From: Aspidiotus rigidus
Lineage: Eukaryota > Arthropoda > Insecta > Hemiptera > Diaspididae
Length of the DNA stretch: 64,000 nt
Direction of reading: 5' to 3'
Assembly: GCA_035079385.1 (NCBI GenBank)
Contig: JAVHKY010000063.1
Location: 1,116,001-1,180,000 of the forward strand
Translations under genes and position numbers: made by a program
The notes under the pieces: model-generated
Told to the model about the DNA's origin: nothing
The model's database searches: none
Seen by the model: only the letters and a program-made list of their open reading frames with translations
Shown here: piece by piece, positions 45,630-57,109 of the stretch
Layout of the letters: each line of letters opens with the position of its first letter
Numbering within the stretch: position 1 is the stretch's first letter

Positions 45630-47708
45630 TAGGCGCACCGCCAACCGCTAGTCCTAGTATAATCCTAAGCCTTCTGAGGGCATCCAATTTATGGTACACT
45701 ATAATACCGTGTTGCGATTCTTTGTTTATCTCATTTAGGCTGATTATTCTTTGTTCATTGTATTTTTGTAAGATGTTCAAAAAAAAAAATAACGCAGAAA
45801 TTTTTGAAGCGCGAAAGAATTTCATAAGGAGAGCTTTCTCTTATTATGACAATTAATTTTCCTGACATAGTCGAGGAAAAAAAATGTACTACACATATTA
45901 TTTCGACTGATTCATATTAAAGATGAATGAGGTATAGACCAATTTGTGATCGTTTTTGAAGCGAAATAGCGTAGCTCATCTAATGAACCTTGTACTAATG
46001 TACTGAAATACTTATAATGTATTTCATATTACTGTCTGCGCATATGAACCGCAGAGAAAATAATTTGTTTGTTGACGCGATGTTGGAGCGCGTATAAAGC
46101 TGTACCCACCGTTGAGGAAGTGCGTCACTTCGCGGTTAGTTGATTTCGCAAAACTTCAAGAGAGCATTTTAACGAAAGAGATGAAGAGGTGATATTAACT
46201 GTACTGCTAAGAGCTCGAATAAAAAAGAAGAGAGAGAGAGAAAGAGAGAGAAGGTGAAGAAGTGGAAAATTTTCGTGCTGTAAGAGCACAATATTCGTTG
46301 GAAATACCTATACGTCATGAATGCACGCAAGTTAGACTTCGCGCAGGATTTTTACCGACTTTTTTCATTATAACGTAATTTATGAAAGACAGGATTTTTA
46401 TTAAGATGGAATGAAATGATCCACGTATAGACTTTACTGGAAAGAGAAATTCTCACTGAAACAACAATGATCGTCCCCCCGTAAGAATTTCGTGGCAATC
46501 CTGTCTAAATAGCGTACTCACACAATCTCCGATATATTAATACCTAATAGATTTCCATTCCAGAGAAATGTGAAATTTTTCATAACATGTGACAAACAAA
46601 CAATAAAGAAACTAAACCGACAATTAAAAAATCCTTCAACTTGAATAGTTTGATAAGTACAATCATAATTAGAAAATGAACCTCGTGCTGATGTATACGG
46701 ATTAGTTGGTTCGCGGGGAGCGAGTAAATGCAAATGAGTTCCTTTAAAAAGTATAAAATGTACGCTAAATTAACGCGTTCACCTAAACCCGTGATGCTGA
46801 GTACTTCGATTAAATTTTCAACACCCCATCAATACATGATACGTATGTAAAGTTAAGTTTAAATTCTGCATTCACGTTATTTAATATGTGGTAGGGAAGC
46901 AGCTTTATTCGTGTATAAACTTGTATACATTTCATAAAGATAAGCTTTATACAGTCGTGCCGTGTGCGGCGGAAAAAAAGAACAGCGTTGAAAAATATTT
47001 CTCAGAAAATTGTGTGATTGTTTGTGGAATCTAAATAATAATGATTAGTTGATCACGAAGAATGAATAGGCCTATAACGTGAAATGCTCCCAAATGAAAA
47101 TAAGGATACGAAGTTATTACAATTCCTCTAAATCTGAAACGATTCGTCAGATTCAGATTCTTGCGAAAGTACGAGCTTTAGTGCGGACGCAAAACGCTCC
47201 GCTCTGCTAAAGTCACTCGCGTCTGCATTGCTTTTAGTATAAGTGATTTGCCGCGTTCCAAGGACAAATTACGGGTAATACCTACTCTTTGTAAGCTGTT
47301 ATTGATGAAATGTGTTGAATTATTTTGTTTGTAGTCAGTAGGAGCACCTTCTTCTCTTCTTTTTTTCTCTTCTTTTTTTTTTATCGAGGAACTCGCTGTC
47401 TGTTTTGTTGGCGCATAATATTTTCAGAAAATTTCGGCGAGCGTGACCGCGTTAGACTTTGATGACGCCATCATTTTCGGAGAAATGTCCAAAACTTGAA
47501 ATTTTTTCAACCGTCGAGTTATACTAAACTTGAGAACAGTACTTGAGATAACGTCATCAATCTAAGTTGGAAGGATTTGTCTAGACTAGATATGTTAGAT
47601 GATAGAAATATTTTTAGGCTAGGTCAAGTTTAAAGAGAGCCTTCATAGATATTTACTGTCCCGTATCGTACAACATGATAAATATTTCATCGTATATATT
47701 GCGGTATA
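45630..47708. other. AT-rich intergenic sequence, nothing recognised
   Basis: About 2 kb. A (GA)n-rich run lies at 46228-46256 and a pyrimidine run at 47348-47382. The 70-80 codon frames are not recognised. Confidence 0.4.
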
Positions 47709-47716
47709 GTATGGAT

Positions 47717-48455
47717 TAGCGGTTCTCAAAATGTGGGTCGCGACCCTCTTGTGGTCCGCGAAAAAAACCCAGCTGGGTCGCGGAAAATTCTGAAAAACTC
47801 AATTATTTCGCAAGGCTGAAGTGGACGAGCCAGCGGTGATGGGAGCCCTCAGAAAACGAGTCCATGGTTCCCACACTCCGATGTAATTAGGCGCTGATCT
47901 ATCATAGTGTGCGTATATATTTTAACTATACATTACAGTCATTATGTGGTGGACTATGAAAAGATACCTAGTCGCCAAAATACAAAACGCGATAAAAACG
48001 CGTTCAAAAACCATATCCCCTTTTTCACGTTTTCAAGTTGCTTTCTTACTCATTCGAATATCGTATCATATGCGTGTTGTCTGCTTGTTCCGCTTCAATT
48101 CTGGTGTGGTGGTACCTATGATGCTCAAGTTAAAACTTCTTAATTAGATCGCCAATGTTGATAATTCTGTAGCTTTTTCTTGAGACTTTTGTCGTACGAG
48201 TATTTGATTTCATCTGTCCATAAAACATTTTTCTTGACAACGAAACATCAAAATTTGTTAATAATTTCTTCATTTCTGAACGAATTTTTTAAAAAGTTAT
48301 CGAAAAAAACGGATTTTTGATTGTTGGTGACTAGGTACCTTTTCATAGTCCACCTCGTGTTTTCATTCATTTATCTCCCTGCTCTTGGAAATGGGTCGCG
48401 AAAAATAGGCTATTTTCGAAATTGGTTCCCATTCACAAAAGTTTGAGAACCGCTG
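47717..48455. mobile_element. Non-autonomous hAT element
   Basis: The ends tagcggttctcaaa and, read on the minus strand, cagcggttctcaaact are inverted repeats, followed inward by gggtcgcgaccctc on the left and gggtcgcgaaaa near 48392 on the right. This resembles hAT elements whose ends start cag.ggttctcaa. Flanks gtatggat (47709-47716) and gtatagat (48456-48463) match 7 of 8, the expected 8-bp target duplication. There is no transposase; the interior holds another inverted-repeat element. Confidence 0.85.
47948..48354. mobile_element. MITE nested inside the hAT element
   Basis: Inverted ends of about 31 bp, ggtggactatgaaaagatac plus ctagtcgccaa on the left and the near-identical mirror at 48322-48354. 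It lies wholly inside the 47.7-48.5 kb hAT element. Alternatively it is an internal inverted repeat of that element. The open frames across it are chance. Confidence 0.6.
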
Positions 48456-48463
48456 GTATAGAT

Positions 48464-51020
48464 AATACAGATTGCTAAGCGTATCAATATTCACTCTTAC
48501 ATGGCTAAAGCTTCTCTTACAGCAACTTTTTTTTTTCGAAAGATAAACTTGCTTTCTTCAAGCCTTTTATTCTTTTTCAACCAAGACTTGACAAAATGAT
48601 TTCAATCGTTTTTGTACATTATAGAGACCGAGAACGTCCATTCACTTGACCATAAAGATAACAAAAATAAGACAATATTTTTTTCACGGGGCCACGAAGC
48701 TTACAAGTTCCACGTTGCCGCTGCAAAGTTTGCAGTAGCCTCTAAATATTTCTTTCCACTTCTCTTTTCCAGAGATCCTTTTGAAAACTGAGAGCTCTTG
48801 TTTTTTGTGTTTCAAGGTTGTTCGAAAGGAGAATAGAAACAAGTTAACATGAAATAATGATCCTTTACTCTGCAATCAATAAGCTGCAAGCGAATCAAAT
48901 GACCAGTCAGTACTCGTTAAATGCAGCTCAGTGGTGGGCTGTGAAAAATTCTATTGATATTTTTGTACGAGTATTTATTGCTGAATGAAAGAGTTTATTC
49001 TTACGCATAATTATACTCTCGTAATTATAATATGTTATTCTTTCCGAGCGTCTCGAAGATGAACAATAATAGTGGCAGAATAGGAAGAATTTCCTGGTTA
49101 CTCTTAAACTCAAACTAGTTGTTACGTGCTGCTTTTTCTTCTCAGAAATTCTAAATTGTGGTAGCTTTCTCAATTGAAATGAAAAAACAGGCCTACGACT
49201 AAGCGTGAACCGTAAGACACCTTGTGGAAGTCGTCTTGTCACCTCCTCCTAAAATATTTCGTCATCCTCTCTTGTTTACTCAAAACATTCAATAATGAAA
49301 TTCACAAATTGAAACAAAATTTTTAAAACGAGAAATTTTATTGAACTGCTTACACCGAGAATAAATAAATAAATAAGCGGAGGCTTTTTAGACTATGACC
49401 ATCATCAAAGCATTATACAAATAGGTATTTCATCACCTTTCTTAACTTGGTAACAAGCTGCACATAGCTAATAGTGGCGGACTCAAAATTTTAAGGCGGC
49501 AAAGGAATTTTAGAAAAAATTTTCCCGCATGCGTGATAATTTTTTTCTGTTTTCCGTCTTTCCTCTCTTCTTCCCCAATATTTCACTTGGAGATTCTATT
49601 CTGGGTCTCATCCTGTGAAGAGTATTTCAAAAGATTACGATTTATAAAGGCATCAATCTCAAAACAAAAGGATGAAATTGCGCAATTTGACCGCGAGGAA
49701 AAAATTTTTTGAACGATGGAATATCCCCTCCCGTCAAGGTGTACCCCTAAATTCGCGCCTCAGGAAGAAAACCTGGAGAAGGAGAGGGGTAAAAAAGATC
49801 ACGGGCTAATAACGTGGTTCACGCCAGTTCGACCGTGATACTAATACGTTAGGACAAAAATACGATAGATAATTTCTATTCTTAATCTTCCTCGTATATT
49901 TTACGGGAAATACGGTATAAATATCAGTGACTGCAAACATTGTTTGAGCATAGCCTTGTTACGATATATTCGCTCCGCGACGCGACAGTCTTCTGATAAA
50001 GATCCAGAGAAAGCAATTCGGTCGTACTCTTAGATAGAACTCAAGAACTCACAATTTTTTAGCTTTTAGCCGCAGCTGTTTTGTCCGATTTTATTTTTCT
50101 GCAGTGACGATTTATTCATGAAATGTTGGTCACCTGGGGAAATAAATTTACAGAAATTTTAACGATGGGAGGCTTATAGGATTCTACATAACATTCCGGT
50201 ATAGCATTACTCGATGTGACATTCAAGAATAAGCAAGTAAGTATAAAGTTGCCTCATCTTATACGTAGAATATTGAATCGCAATCAGAAAGAGAATGTTT
50301 TTTTGAAAAATTGTCTCTTTGTAATTATAGAGTATTTGTCCGTGCACAGCGTATTCGCAATGTACTTTTGCACTTTTTTCCCCTCTAATCGTCTTCAGAG
50401 AATAATAATAATTTCGTAATTAAATCGCACAATGAGTAGTTCAACAGCAAGGATTGTCGCGTAAGTCGTGTAAAATAGGCTCTACAGCTAGTTGATTTTT
50501 GCGTCGCGTCGTGTGAAAATTCGACGGTCGACAAATTTCCTACTCGAAGCGTGACAAAAAATATTTCTTCTTGTCAGCATTTGTAATTATTATTTCCGTT
50601 TTTTTTCTCTCTCTCTTCTTTTTTTCTCTTATTCTTTTGATAGTAATATGCCGAGTTACTGAATATAGCGATAGCGACGGAAATATTCTGAGCACAGACT
50701 CGTCACAAAATTATATGGTTGAGAAATAATTTACTTGTGCGACCACGGAAAACGTCGATACGAAGTTTAAATGTTGGTGCGATCTATTACGAGTAAAATT
50801 GTGTCATCATGAATAAGGAAAACGATTTCTTCAAACATCTCTTCTTAGCACAAGAACATCAGGGATGCGCATACTTTTTTTAATCAAAATAATATACAGT
50901 ATATTGTATCCACTTCCAGCCGACGTAACTGCTACAAAACTCCCGAAAACTTAGCTGGATGGGAATCAGGACGGAACATCTTTAAAATTTTCCTCGATAA
51001 CTAAAAAAAATAATGGAAAA
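48464..51020. other. AT-rich intergenic sequence, little recognised
   Basis: A weakly matched pair, agtggcggactcaaaatttt (about 49471) and ccctaaattcgcgcctcagg (about 49745), could be worn ends of a hAT-like element. The C-terminal 100-codon frame at 48928-49242 is unrecognised. Confidence 0.35.
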
Positions 51021-51026
51021 AAATCC

Positions 51027-51070
<44 letters not shown>
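51027..51070. repeat. (TAA)n tract, about 44 bp
   Basis: About 14 perfect units. The first base after the tract begins coding sequence of an R4/Dong-type LINE fragment. Orientation relative to the LINE is the same (TAA on the LINE strand) as for the 24-kb copy. Confidence 0.95.
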
Positions 51071-51072
<2 letters not shown>

Positions 51073-52126
51073 CATCCAAAGTCAGCAGTAGAGAGGACAA
51101 TAATCCCAAGGAAAAGAGGAGGCAGAGGAATCCTTGATATAGCAAACATGCACGATCGCCAAGTAGGAAACATGAGAAAATATATGCAAAAAAAGAAGGA
51201 AACTAGTACCCTCATAAGAGCAATTGTTCATTCTGATGAAAACTTGACTACTGCAAATCTTAAGGCACCAATAGAAGATATGTATAGAGGACAGAATAAA
51301 GAAAAGAGAAGAGACCCTTGTCGCCACATAGAGAAGCAAAGCAATGCACGGTAGATTCTACAATGAGCTGAATGACGACAGTGTGGACAAGGAGATGTCC
51401 TACGCATGGATTCAGGTAGGAACTGTGTACCCCGAGACTGAAGGATTTATGTTTGCCATTCAGGACCAGGTGGAGCCGACAAGAAATTACCAAAAAGTTA
51501 TTATGAAGGAAGCAGACATAGTGGATAAGTGCCGGAAGTGTGGAAGCAGGGGTGAATCCATTCAACATGTGCTCAATGGGTGTACAGCGTTGGCATCAAT
51601 GGAATATAAGGCGAGACATGATGCAGTATGCAAAATTCTGCATTAGGAAATACTGAAACAGATAGCAGGACAGGGTAAGAAGACGCCATATTACCAATAT
51701 GAGCCAGAACCAATCGTTGAATCCGAGCAATATAAGGTATACTGGGACAGAACAATACACACAGACTGCGAAACATCCCACAATCACCCAGATATCGTGA
51801 TATTTGATAAAACAAAAAGAAAAGCGCAGTTAATAGATGTAGCAATCCCAGAGAACCGAAATATCAAAACCACTTATGAGACAAAAAAGAAGAAGTATGA
51901 AGAACTGGCTAAACAAGTACTCAAGAACTGGAGAGCAAGAGAAGTGGAAGTAATACCAATCATAATCAGCAGCACAGGACTGGTGCACAACCTGCTACAA
52001 GAAAATCTACGCAAGATTGGATTACATAATAGATATTTAATAAGTATAATGCAGAAAGCTGTAGTAATTGGGACGTCTTTGCGTGTTCGCATTGATCAGC
52101 GTATTTACAGAATGTTTAAATTATAA
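51071..52126 (+). pseudogene. R4/Dong-type LINE, C-terminal part with zinc finger and restriction-like endonuclease
   Basis: From the first codon after the TAA tract the translation reads HPKSAVERTIIPRKRGGRG, then RFYNELNDDSVDKEMSYAW, QVGTVYPETEGFMFAIQDQ, then the CCHC finger CRKCGSRGESIQHVLNGC (about 51532-51585), a stop at 51646, and the endonuclease HPDIVIFDKTKRKAQLIDV (about 51787-51842) with PD-x14-D kept. It needs one frame change near 51344 and passes one in-frame stop (51644-51646). The 5' truncation coincides exactly with the TAA tract, as expected for incomplete target-primed reverse transcription. The 3' end is not followed by a TAA tract. Confidence 0.85.
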
Positions 52127-52164
52127 ATTTATTTTCCTTTAGTAAATACGGATAAAACGAGATT

Positions 52165-52510
52165 CTTTACAATGCGATGGGAAACTGAAATGAATAATTG
52201 CGAATGAAAATGTAGGGAACAGAATGATTTAAAAATTGATCATGGATCGAGAATGCGATATCCCGCCTTTGTGGTCCGCGATTCAATTTTGAATTTTAAT
52301 TTACCTATACTTAGTTCTAAGTACTTTGAAGTTGACTACAACGGTAGTATTATAATTACATCATTGGGTTTTGAGCAGACAAATAAAGTTTGTGGTAGTA
52401 TTAATTAATCAAGGATTTCAATTCTACGTGATGTTACAATTCATGTTACTTATTACCATATTCTTATCTCATGACAAAAATGACAATTGTTGGAAGGGTA
52501 TAATATCAGC
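52165..52510. repeat. First unit of a diverged direct repeat
   Basis: Shares with 52850-53240, in order: tgaaatgaataatt, agaatgatt, ttgatcatggat, gatatcc, gggttttgagcag, aagtttgtg.tagta, and ctc.tgacaaaaa. The two units are about 680 bp apart start to start. Non-coding. Confidence 0.7.
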
Positions 52511-52556
52511 GTTGTTTGTACTCAACAGTGCAAGTGGTTACTTCAGGTTATTGATT

Positions 52557-52741
52557 ATTACCCGTCGTGTAAAATGCCGTCACGTGACGGGATTGTGACG
52601 GGGCACTTTTACGTCATAGTTGGGCCGCAAAGAGGGATCATTGTGCTTTTTAAATGGGCGATTGCCGTCACAAACTACCGTCACAGGCGTCACAAGTCTC
52701 CTCTGTTCCCAACTGTGCCGGTATTATGCACAACGGGTAAT
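52557..52741. mobile_element. MITE (185 bp) with attacccg termini
   Basis: The left end attacccgtcgtgtaaaatg and the right end (minus strand) attacccgttgtgcataata match over about 25 bp. The interior is GC-richer and contains ccgtcacgtgacgg, a perfect 14-bp palindrome, and several gtgacgg/ccgtcac words. It follows the first unit of the direct repeat. The second unit has no counterpart. Confidence 0.65.
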
Positions 52742-52849
52742 TGATGAGTGTTAGCTTCTACAAATAGAAGCAAAAAGATGTGATGTGAATTCTTGAAATT
52801 GGTTCAAACGATATATATGAATGAAATTGAATAGGTACAAATGAAAGGG

Positions 52850-53240
52850 AATGTCGCGATGGGAATATGAAATGAATAATTACAATTAAAAACATAGGAA
52901 ATAGAATGATTAAATATTGATCATGGATTGTGAATGTGATATCCTGGCTTTGTAATCCGCAATTCAATTTCAATTTGTACTTGGTCCTATTTTCTATGTT
53001 GGGTTTTGAGCAGGAAAATCAAGTTTGTGATAGTACCTAATTACTCCTTATTGAGCAATTGAGGTGCAGTTCTTGTGAGCAAAATAAATTTCTAATGACA
53101 GCGCAGTGTGATTGAGATAAGAATGTATATGGGAGAAGGAGTTTTCCAAATTACTAACAGGAGTGAGCATTATTTGCAGTTTGTAGTATCATCCTTGTCT
53201 CGTGACAAAAAAAACAAAGGGGCTATGGTAAAGAATACTA
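52850..53240. repeat. Second unit of a diverged direct repeat
   Basis: Partner of 52165-52510; see block order there. It has extra sequence between the aagtttgtg and ctcgtgacaaaaa blocks. Confidence 0.7.
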
Positions 53241-53244
53241 CTAT

Positions 53245-56070
53245 CTAAGCTACAATTATTGAAGTTAGCGTAGTTTGTGTTTCAATTAGTTTTAATATCT
53301 GAGTTTGTAGGTAAATAGGTAGTTCTCACATTTGATGGAAAGCAAATAGAAGAAAATGTTTAGGTATAATAACACTGCTGTGTAAGTGAATACCTAATCA
53401 TCAAAATTATATTATTCGGTTGCAGTGTATTATCTAGTTTCTAATCTGGGTTTGCCTGTCTCAGTTATGAACCAAATTAGGGAATTAGATCGCAAAATTA
53501 GCCAACCACCTTCACCATCAAAGGATAGAGGAGAAATAAGATCTGAGTTTTTGATATTACAGAATATGTTTTCAAGTGCAAGTACCTGGGAATTAATATT
53601 TTCATAATTATTCAACTATTGAGACTGTTCATTTTTTCCATGTGAGAGTTTGTAATAGGCCTACTAATTGTAAATTGTAATCGATTTTTCTGTAGAGAAA
53701 ACATTAGCCGACCTCTTATCACCTCGTCCAACGCACGGGGTGCTTGTTTTTTGCTCTACCAAATATGCTATTGTTTCAGACCATCTGTAGGAGGAGAAAG
53801 ACTCTAGGAATTTGATTTCGATTTGAAAACAGGCTTACATGGAATGCTGTCGATTTTTTCTTTTCAACACGTTCCTTTCTCTGATAACGTTACTAAAAAT
53901 ATCGAAAGCAGTACCGGTAATACTGTACAGCGAGCTTATAGATGTTCGTTTCATTTCTGTATCACAGATAAGCGAATATGATTGTGGCCCCATTTCCCAA
54001 AAATTGTAAGGAGGGCGCGGCGCGTGGTGCCTTGCAGAGACAGCGAGCGAGCGATCAACGTGCATAATAGGCCTATTATAATTTTACTCATGTTACATCA
54101 TGCGACGAATATCTATAAAGAAACTCGCAGAAGGAAAATGAATAAATACATTTATATTATAAGTGCTTTTTTATTGATCCTTACATCGAAAATTTCAAAA
54201 ATGTTGACAGCACTGCTAATACGTAGATATTCATCCAGGGGGCGCGTTCTATTATTGTTTCTATGAACGATATACCTAAATATGCTGTGTATGTGTATGT
54301 ATTATGATATGTACCACTGCTTGTTTGTATTTGTAAATGTGATGCGTGTACGCTTCTGAAAAAGTACAGTTCGAATACGGATCGTGTACGCGAGGTGGAA
54401 AAGAGTGGATTGTGTTCGGTGTGTTCGGCCGACCGACCGAGCGACCGCATACACACATATTTCACATATTCACGCAAACCGTACACGGACAATACGTCGG
54501 TTGTAGCGGTAGCGGTCTTGTGTATAGGATAATGGACTGTCCGTGAATTTCCGACAAATATTCTATTCGAAATAATTGAACTGTCGCGAATCGCCCTAAT
54601 AAAATCAATTTGAAAGTTGTTCTTTCTCAGCAGAATTCGACTTGGCGTAATACCACCCCTCCCTCTCATTTATTTCCTTCTCGTCGTATCTCTATCATCA
54701 GTTTCACACTCGTCGAGTCTCCGTGCTATACACTCTGCTCTTCTCCGTCTGTCCGACCGTTCTTTCGTTTTAATATTCCTACCTACTCACGCTCCCCATA
54801 AACTTCCAACTCCTATTATTTAATGCCTTTATACTATTTAGACAGTTTCTTTTATCCAACCCCGCGTCATTTTGCCCGGCTATCCGTCACATTTTTTTCA
54901 TCGGCATTTTCTTTCTTCTATTAAAGTGTTCTTTGCAGTTCCCCCCTCCCCCTCTTTTCTATATCCATTGTACTTATTCATCGACAATCGATTTCGCGTA
55001 AATTTTGTCTAGATGAAAATAATGATACCTCTATTTTTCAAAACTGTAATTTTGAGCCTCGAAAATTTCTTGAAATTGTAACAGTCGTTTAAAATATTTA
55101 CTCTCGTGTTTCATTTTTCCGCGTCCTCAAGGCCATCTGATCGCGTTTCGTTCATCATAATTACATAAGTCGATTTCTTATAATGTGTATTAACTTATCT
55201 TGGCCATCAGCTAACTGAGTGACGGTGATCACATCAACTAATGGTGTTAAATACAAATTAACGATTCGGCTGGAGAATGTTTTTGTCAAAATTTAGGTAC
55301 CGCATGTAGCCTGTTTTGAACTTTCCATTGAAATTAAAATATTGAAAAAATTCCACAACATTAGGTTTTTCACAAGCGATTTAATTTGGGGAATAATTGC
55401 TTTCACATTTCCTCGAGATGTGACTACTTATTGGTCTGTCGTCTTATACTATAGCTCAAAGGTCGAAATTTCATCAAATCTCCAAGTACGTAGGTCAGAG
55501 AGATTCCGCGCATTTTCCCGAATTGCCAATATGTCCCTCACAGCTACGATCCCTTCCTTCCTCACTCACGTATATATAGCTCAAATTCTAATATTTTTCA
55601 AGTCTCCAAAGTGGGATAGAAGGATTCTTTGGATGCACTTCCTTGAACAGCCCCCGCTACTCGGAATCACAATCTCTCATTTAATATATTTATACCGCTG
55701 ATTATATCTAGTTATTTTCTTTTTAATGTTTGTAAATTCATTGATAAATCTATCAAATATACTCATATATTATTTAGTTTTACAAAAGTCAACATTTTTT
55801 CAAGTCTTGTGATTTATCAATTTTTAATTAAAATTCATTCACTGGGACTGACTTCCTTTTTTGGGTAAAAAAAAGAAGGAAGGAAAGAAAAAAAAAAAAG
55901 ATTCAAATCTCTTCACTTAATGGAAAAACTATGAACCATGTATAATCACGAGTCTTTGGGCGTTTGAAGGGGAAAAAAATGAAAAAAAAAAAGGAGTTTT
56001 ACCCCCGTGACTGAGTCTGGTCTGGCCTAAGACCGGGCTACTGGAGATTCCCACCCTCGGACGTTATCAG
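53245..56070. other. AT-rich intergenic sequence, nothing recognised
   Basis: About 2.8 kb with no recognised gene. A GC-richer patch (cgaccgaccgagcgaccg) lies near 54430. The 162-codon minus-strand frame at 54181-54669 spans it and shows no family motif. A-runs occur at 55868-55900 and 55975-55993. Confidence 0.35.
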
Positions 56071-56082
56071 ACAGACTAAACC

Positions 56083-56238
56083 AACCCCGGAGTTAGGATT
56101 TTTGGGCCCGGGGGCCAGCGGCGGTGGAGGCCCCTATTAAATTTTTCTACCCAATTGCCCCCCACCCCAAAACAAGTGAGGGTGGTGGTGGCCCGGGGCC
56201 ATGGCCCCCTTGGCCCCCCCCTAAATCCGGGGGTTAAT
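56083..56238. mobile_element. GC-rich hAT-like MITE (156 bp)
   Basis: The left end aaccccggagttagg and the right end (minus strand) attaacccccggatttagg are inverted. Flanking ctaaacc occurs at 56076-56082 and 56239-56245; extended to 8 bp it matches 7 of 8. The interior is strikingly G/C-run rich (gggcccgggggcc). Non-coding. Confidence 0.65.
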
Positions 56239-56449
56239 CTAAACCCTTTTAGTCTAGTTTCCGGTAGGCCTACATTTACTACATACATACTTGTTAGAGT
56301 TAACTAGCTGAGTATGTTGGACTAATTATAGCTGACGGCGCGGTACAGTCACAGGCAGTTTGGTACCAGAAATCTCAATTACATCATCCACAAATTTACA
56401 GGTGGTCTTACGACTTGGTTCTAGAAAATGTTGGTTGGTATTCTCGTGC

Positions 56450-56625
56450 TTGCGAACTTCGATAGCTGGGTAACATACACTGCGCGTCGCTACGATTCGC
56501 CGGAACTTGGCATGATCATTTCTTGATAACCAGAGCCAATTTCGAAAACGGTCAGCGGCATCGTGATCAGCGTCGAAAATACTTCTAGAATCGTATAATT
56601 TCGTTCATGCATTTTTCAATTTTTA
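56450..56625. mobile_element. Half copy of the 18.0-18.4 kb foldback MITE
   Basis: From the loop (gatagctgggtaacatacac) through ataaccagagccaatttcga and acttctagaatcgtataatt to the T tract it matches 18185-18345. The left arm is absent. It is cut off in its terminal T tract by the start of the next element. Confidence 0.75.
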
Positions 56626-56626
56626 A

Positions 56627-57106
56627 CAGGGAACCTGTTTCATGGGAGGTTTTTTGAGAAATTTGCCGTGCGCCGTCCGCCGTCCAGCAAAAAACTTGGA
56701 AAAATTTCGAATCTCGAACCATATGTGATAGGAGAGGGACTTAAAAAAATGTCGACTCTCGAGCTTTATATGATAGGAGGGGGACTTGGAAAAATTTCGA
56801 CTCTCGAGCCATATATGATAGGAGAGGGACTTAAAAAAATGTTGACTCTCGAGCTTTATATGATAGGAGGGGGACATGGAAAAATTTCGACTCTCGAGCC
56901 ATATATGATAGGAGAAGGGCTTAGAAAAATTTCGACTCTCGAGCTATCATATATAGCTGGAGATTCGAGAAAAATTTAGACTCTCAAACTATATGATACT
57001 AGGCTTATAGTAGGTCTAGGCCTTCTTTATACTAGCTTTACCTAGGTCTAAGCTTCCTTGAATTTTCAAAACCATATCCCATTTGACTCATAAAACAGGT
57101 TCCCTG
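56627..57106. mobile_element. TIR element enclosing a 45-bp tandem repeat
   Basis: The termini cagggaacctgtttcatg (56627) and cataaaacaggttccctg (to 57106) are inverted repeats of 18 bp with one mismatch. Inside the left end is gccgtgcgccgtccgccgtc. Inside the right end is ttatagtaggtctaggcc, ctttatactagctttac and ccatatcccatttgactc. Between them sits a 45-bp tandem array. Related copies are at 59.3-59.9 kb (rearranged) and 17.4-17.8 kb (worn). No transposase is encoded, so it would be non-autonomous. The superfamily is unknown. Confidence 0.75.
56690..56995 (+). repeat. 45-bp tandem repeat with 90-bp higher order
   Basis: ctcgag recurs at 56758, 56803, 56848, 56893 and 56938, exactly 45 bp apart. 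Units alternate between a ttggaaaaatttcga/gagccatatatgatagg type and a cttaaaaaaatgt.gac/gagctttatatgatagg type, so the real period is a 90-bp dimer. Because 45 is divisible by three, one frame stays open for 103 codons with a 15-residue period (STLEPYMIGEGLKKM). I regard the frame as a by-product. Confidence 0.9.
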
Positions 57107-57109
57107 CGT

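Noticed and set aside
49470..49765. Possible hAT-like element with agtggcgga and gcgcctcagg ends
   Set aside because: Ends match too weakly and no target duplication was visible.
54181..54669. 162-codon minus-strand frame
   Set aside because: Lies over a GC-richer patch that lowers stop frequency; no family motif and no repeat support.
56690..56995. Regularly spaced repeat resembling a CRISPR array
   Set aside because: Units are contiguous 45-bp tandem copies without unique spacers, and the genome is animal-type.
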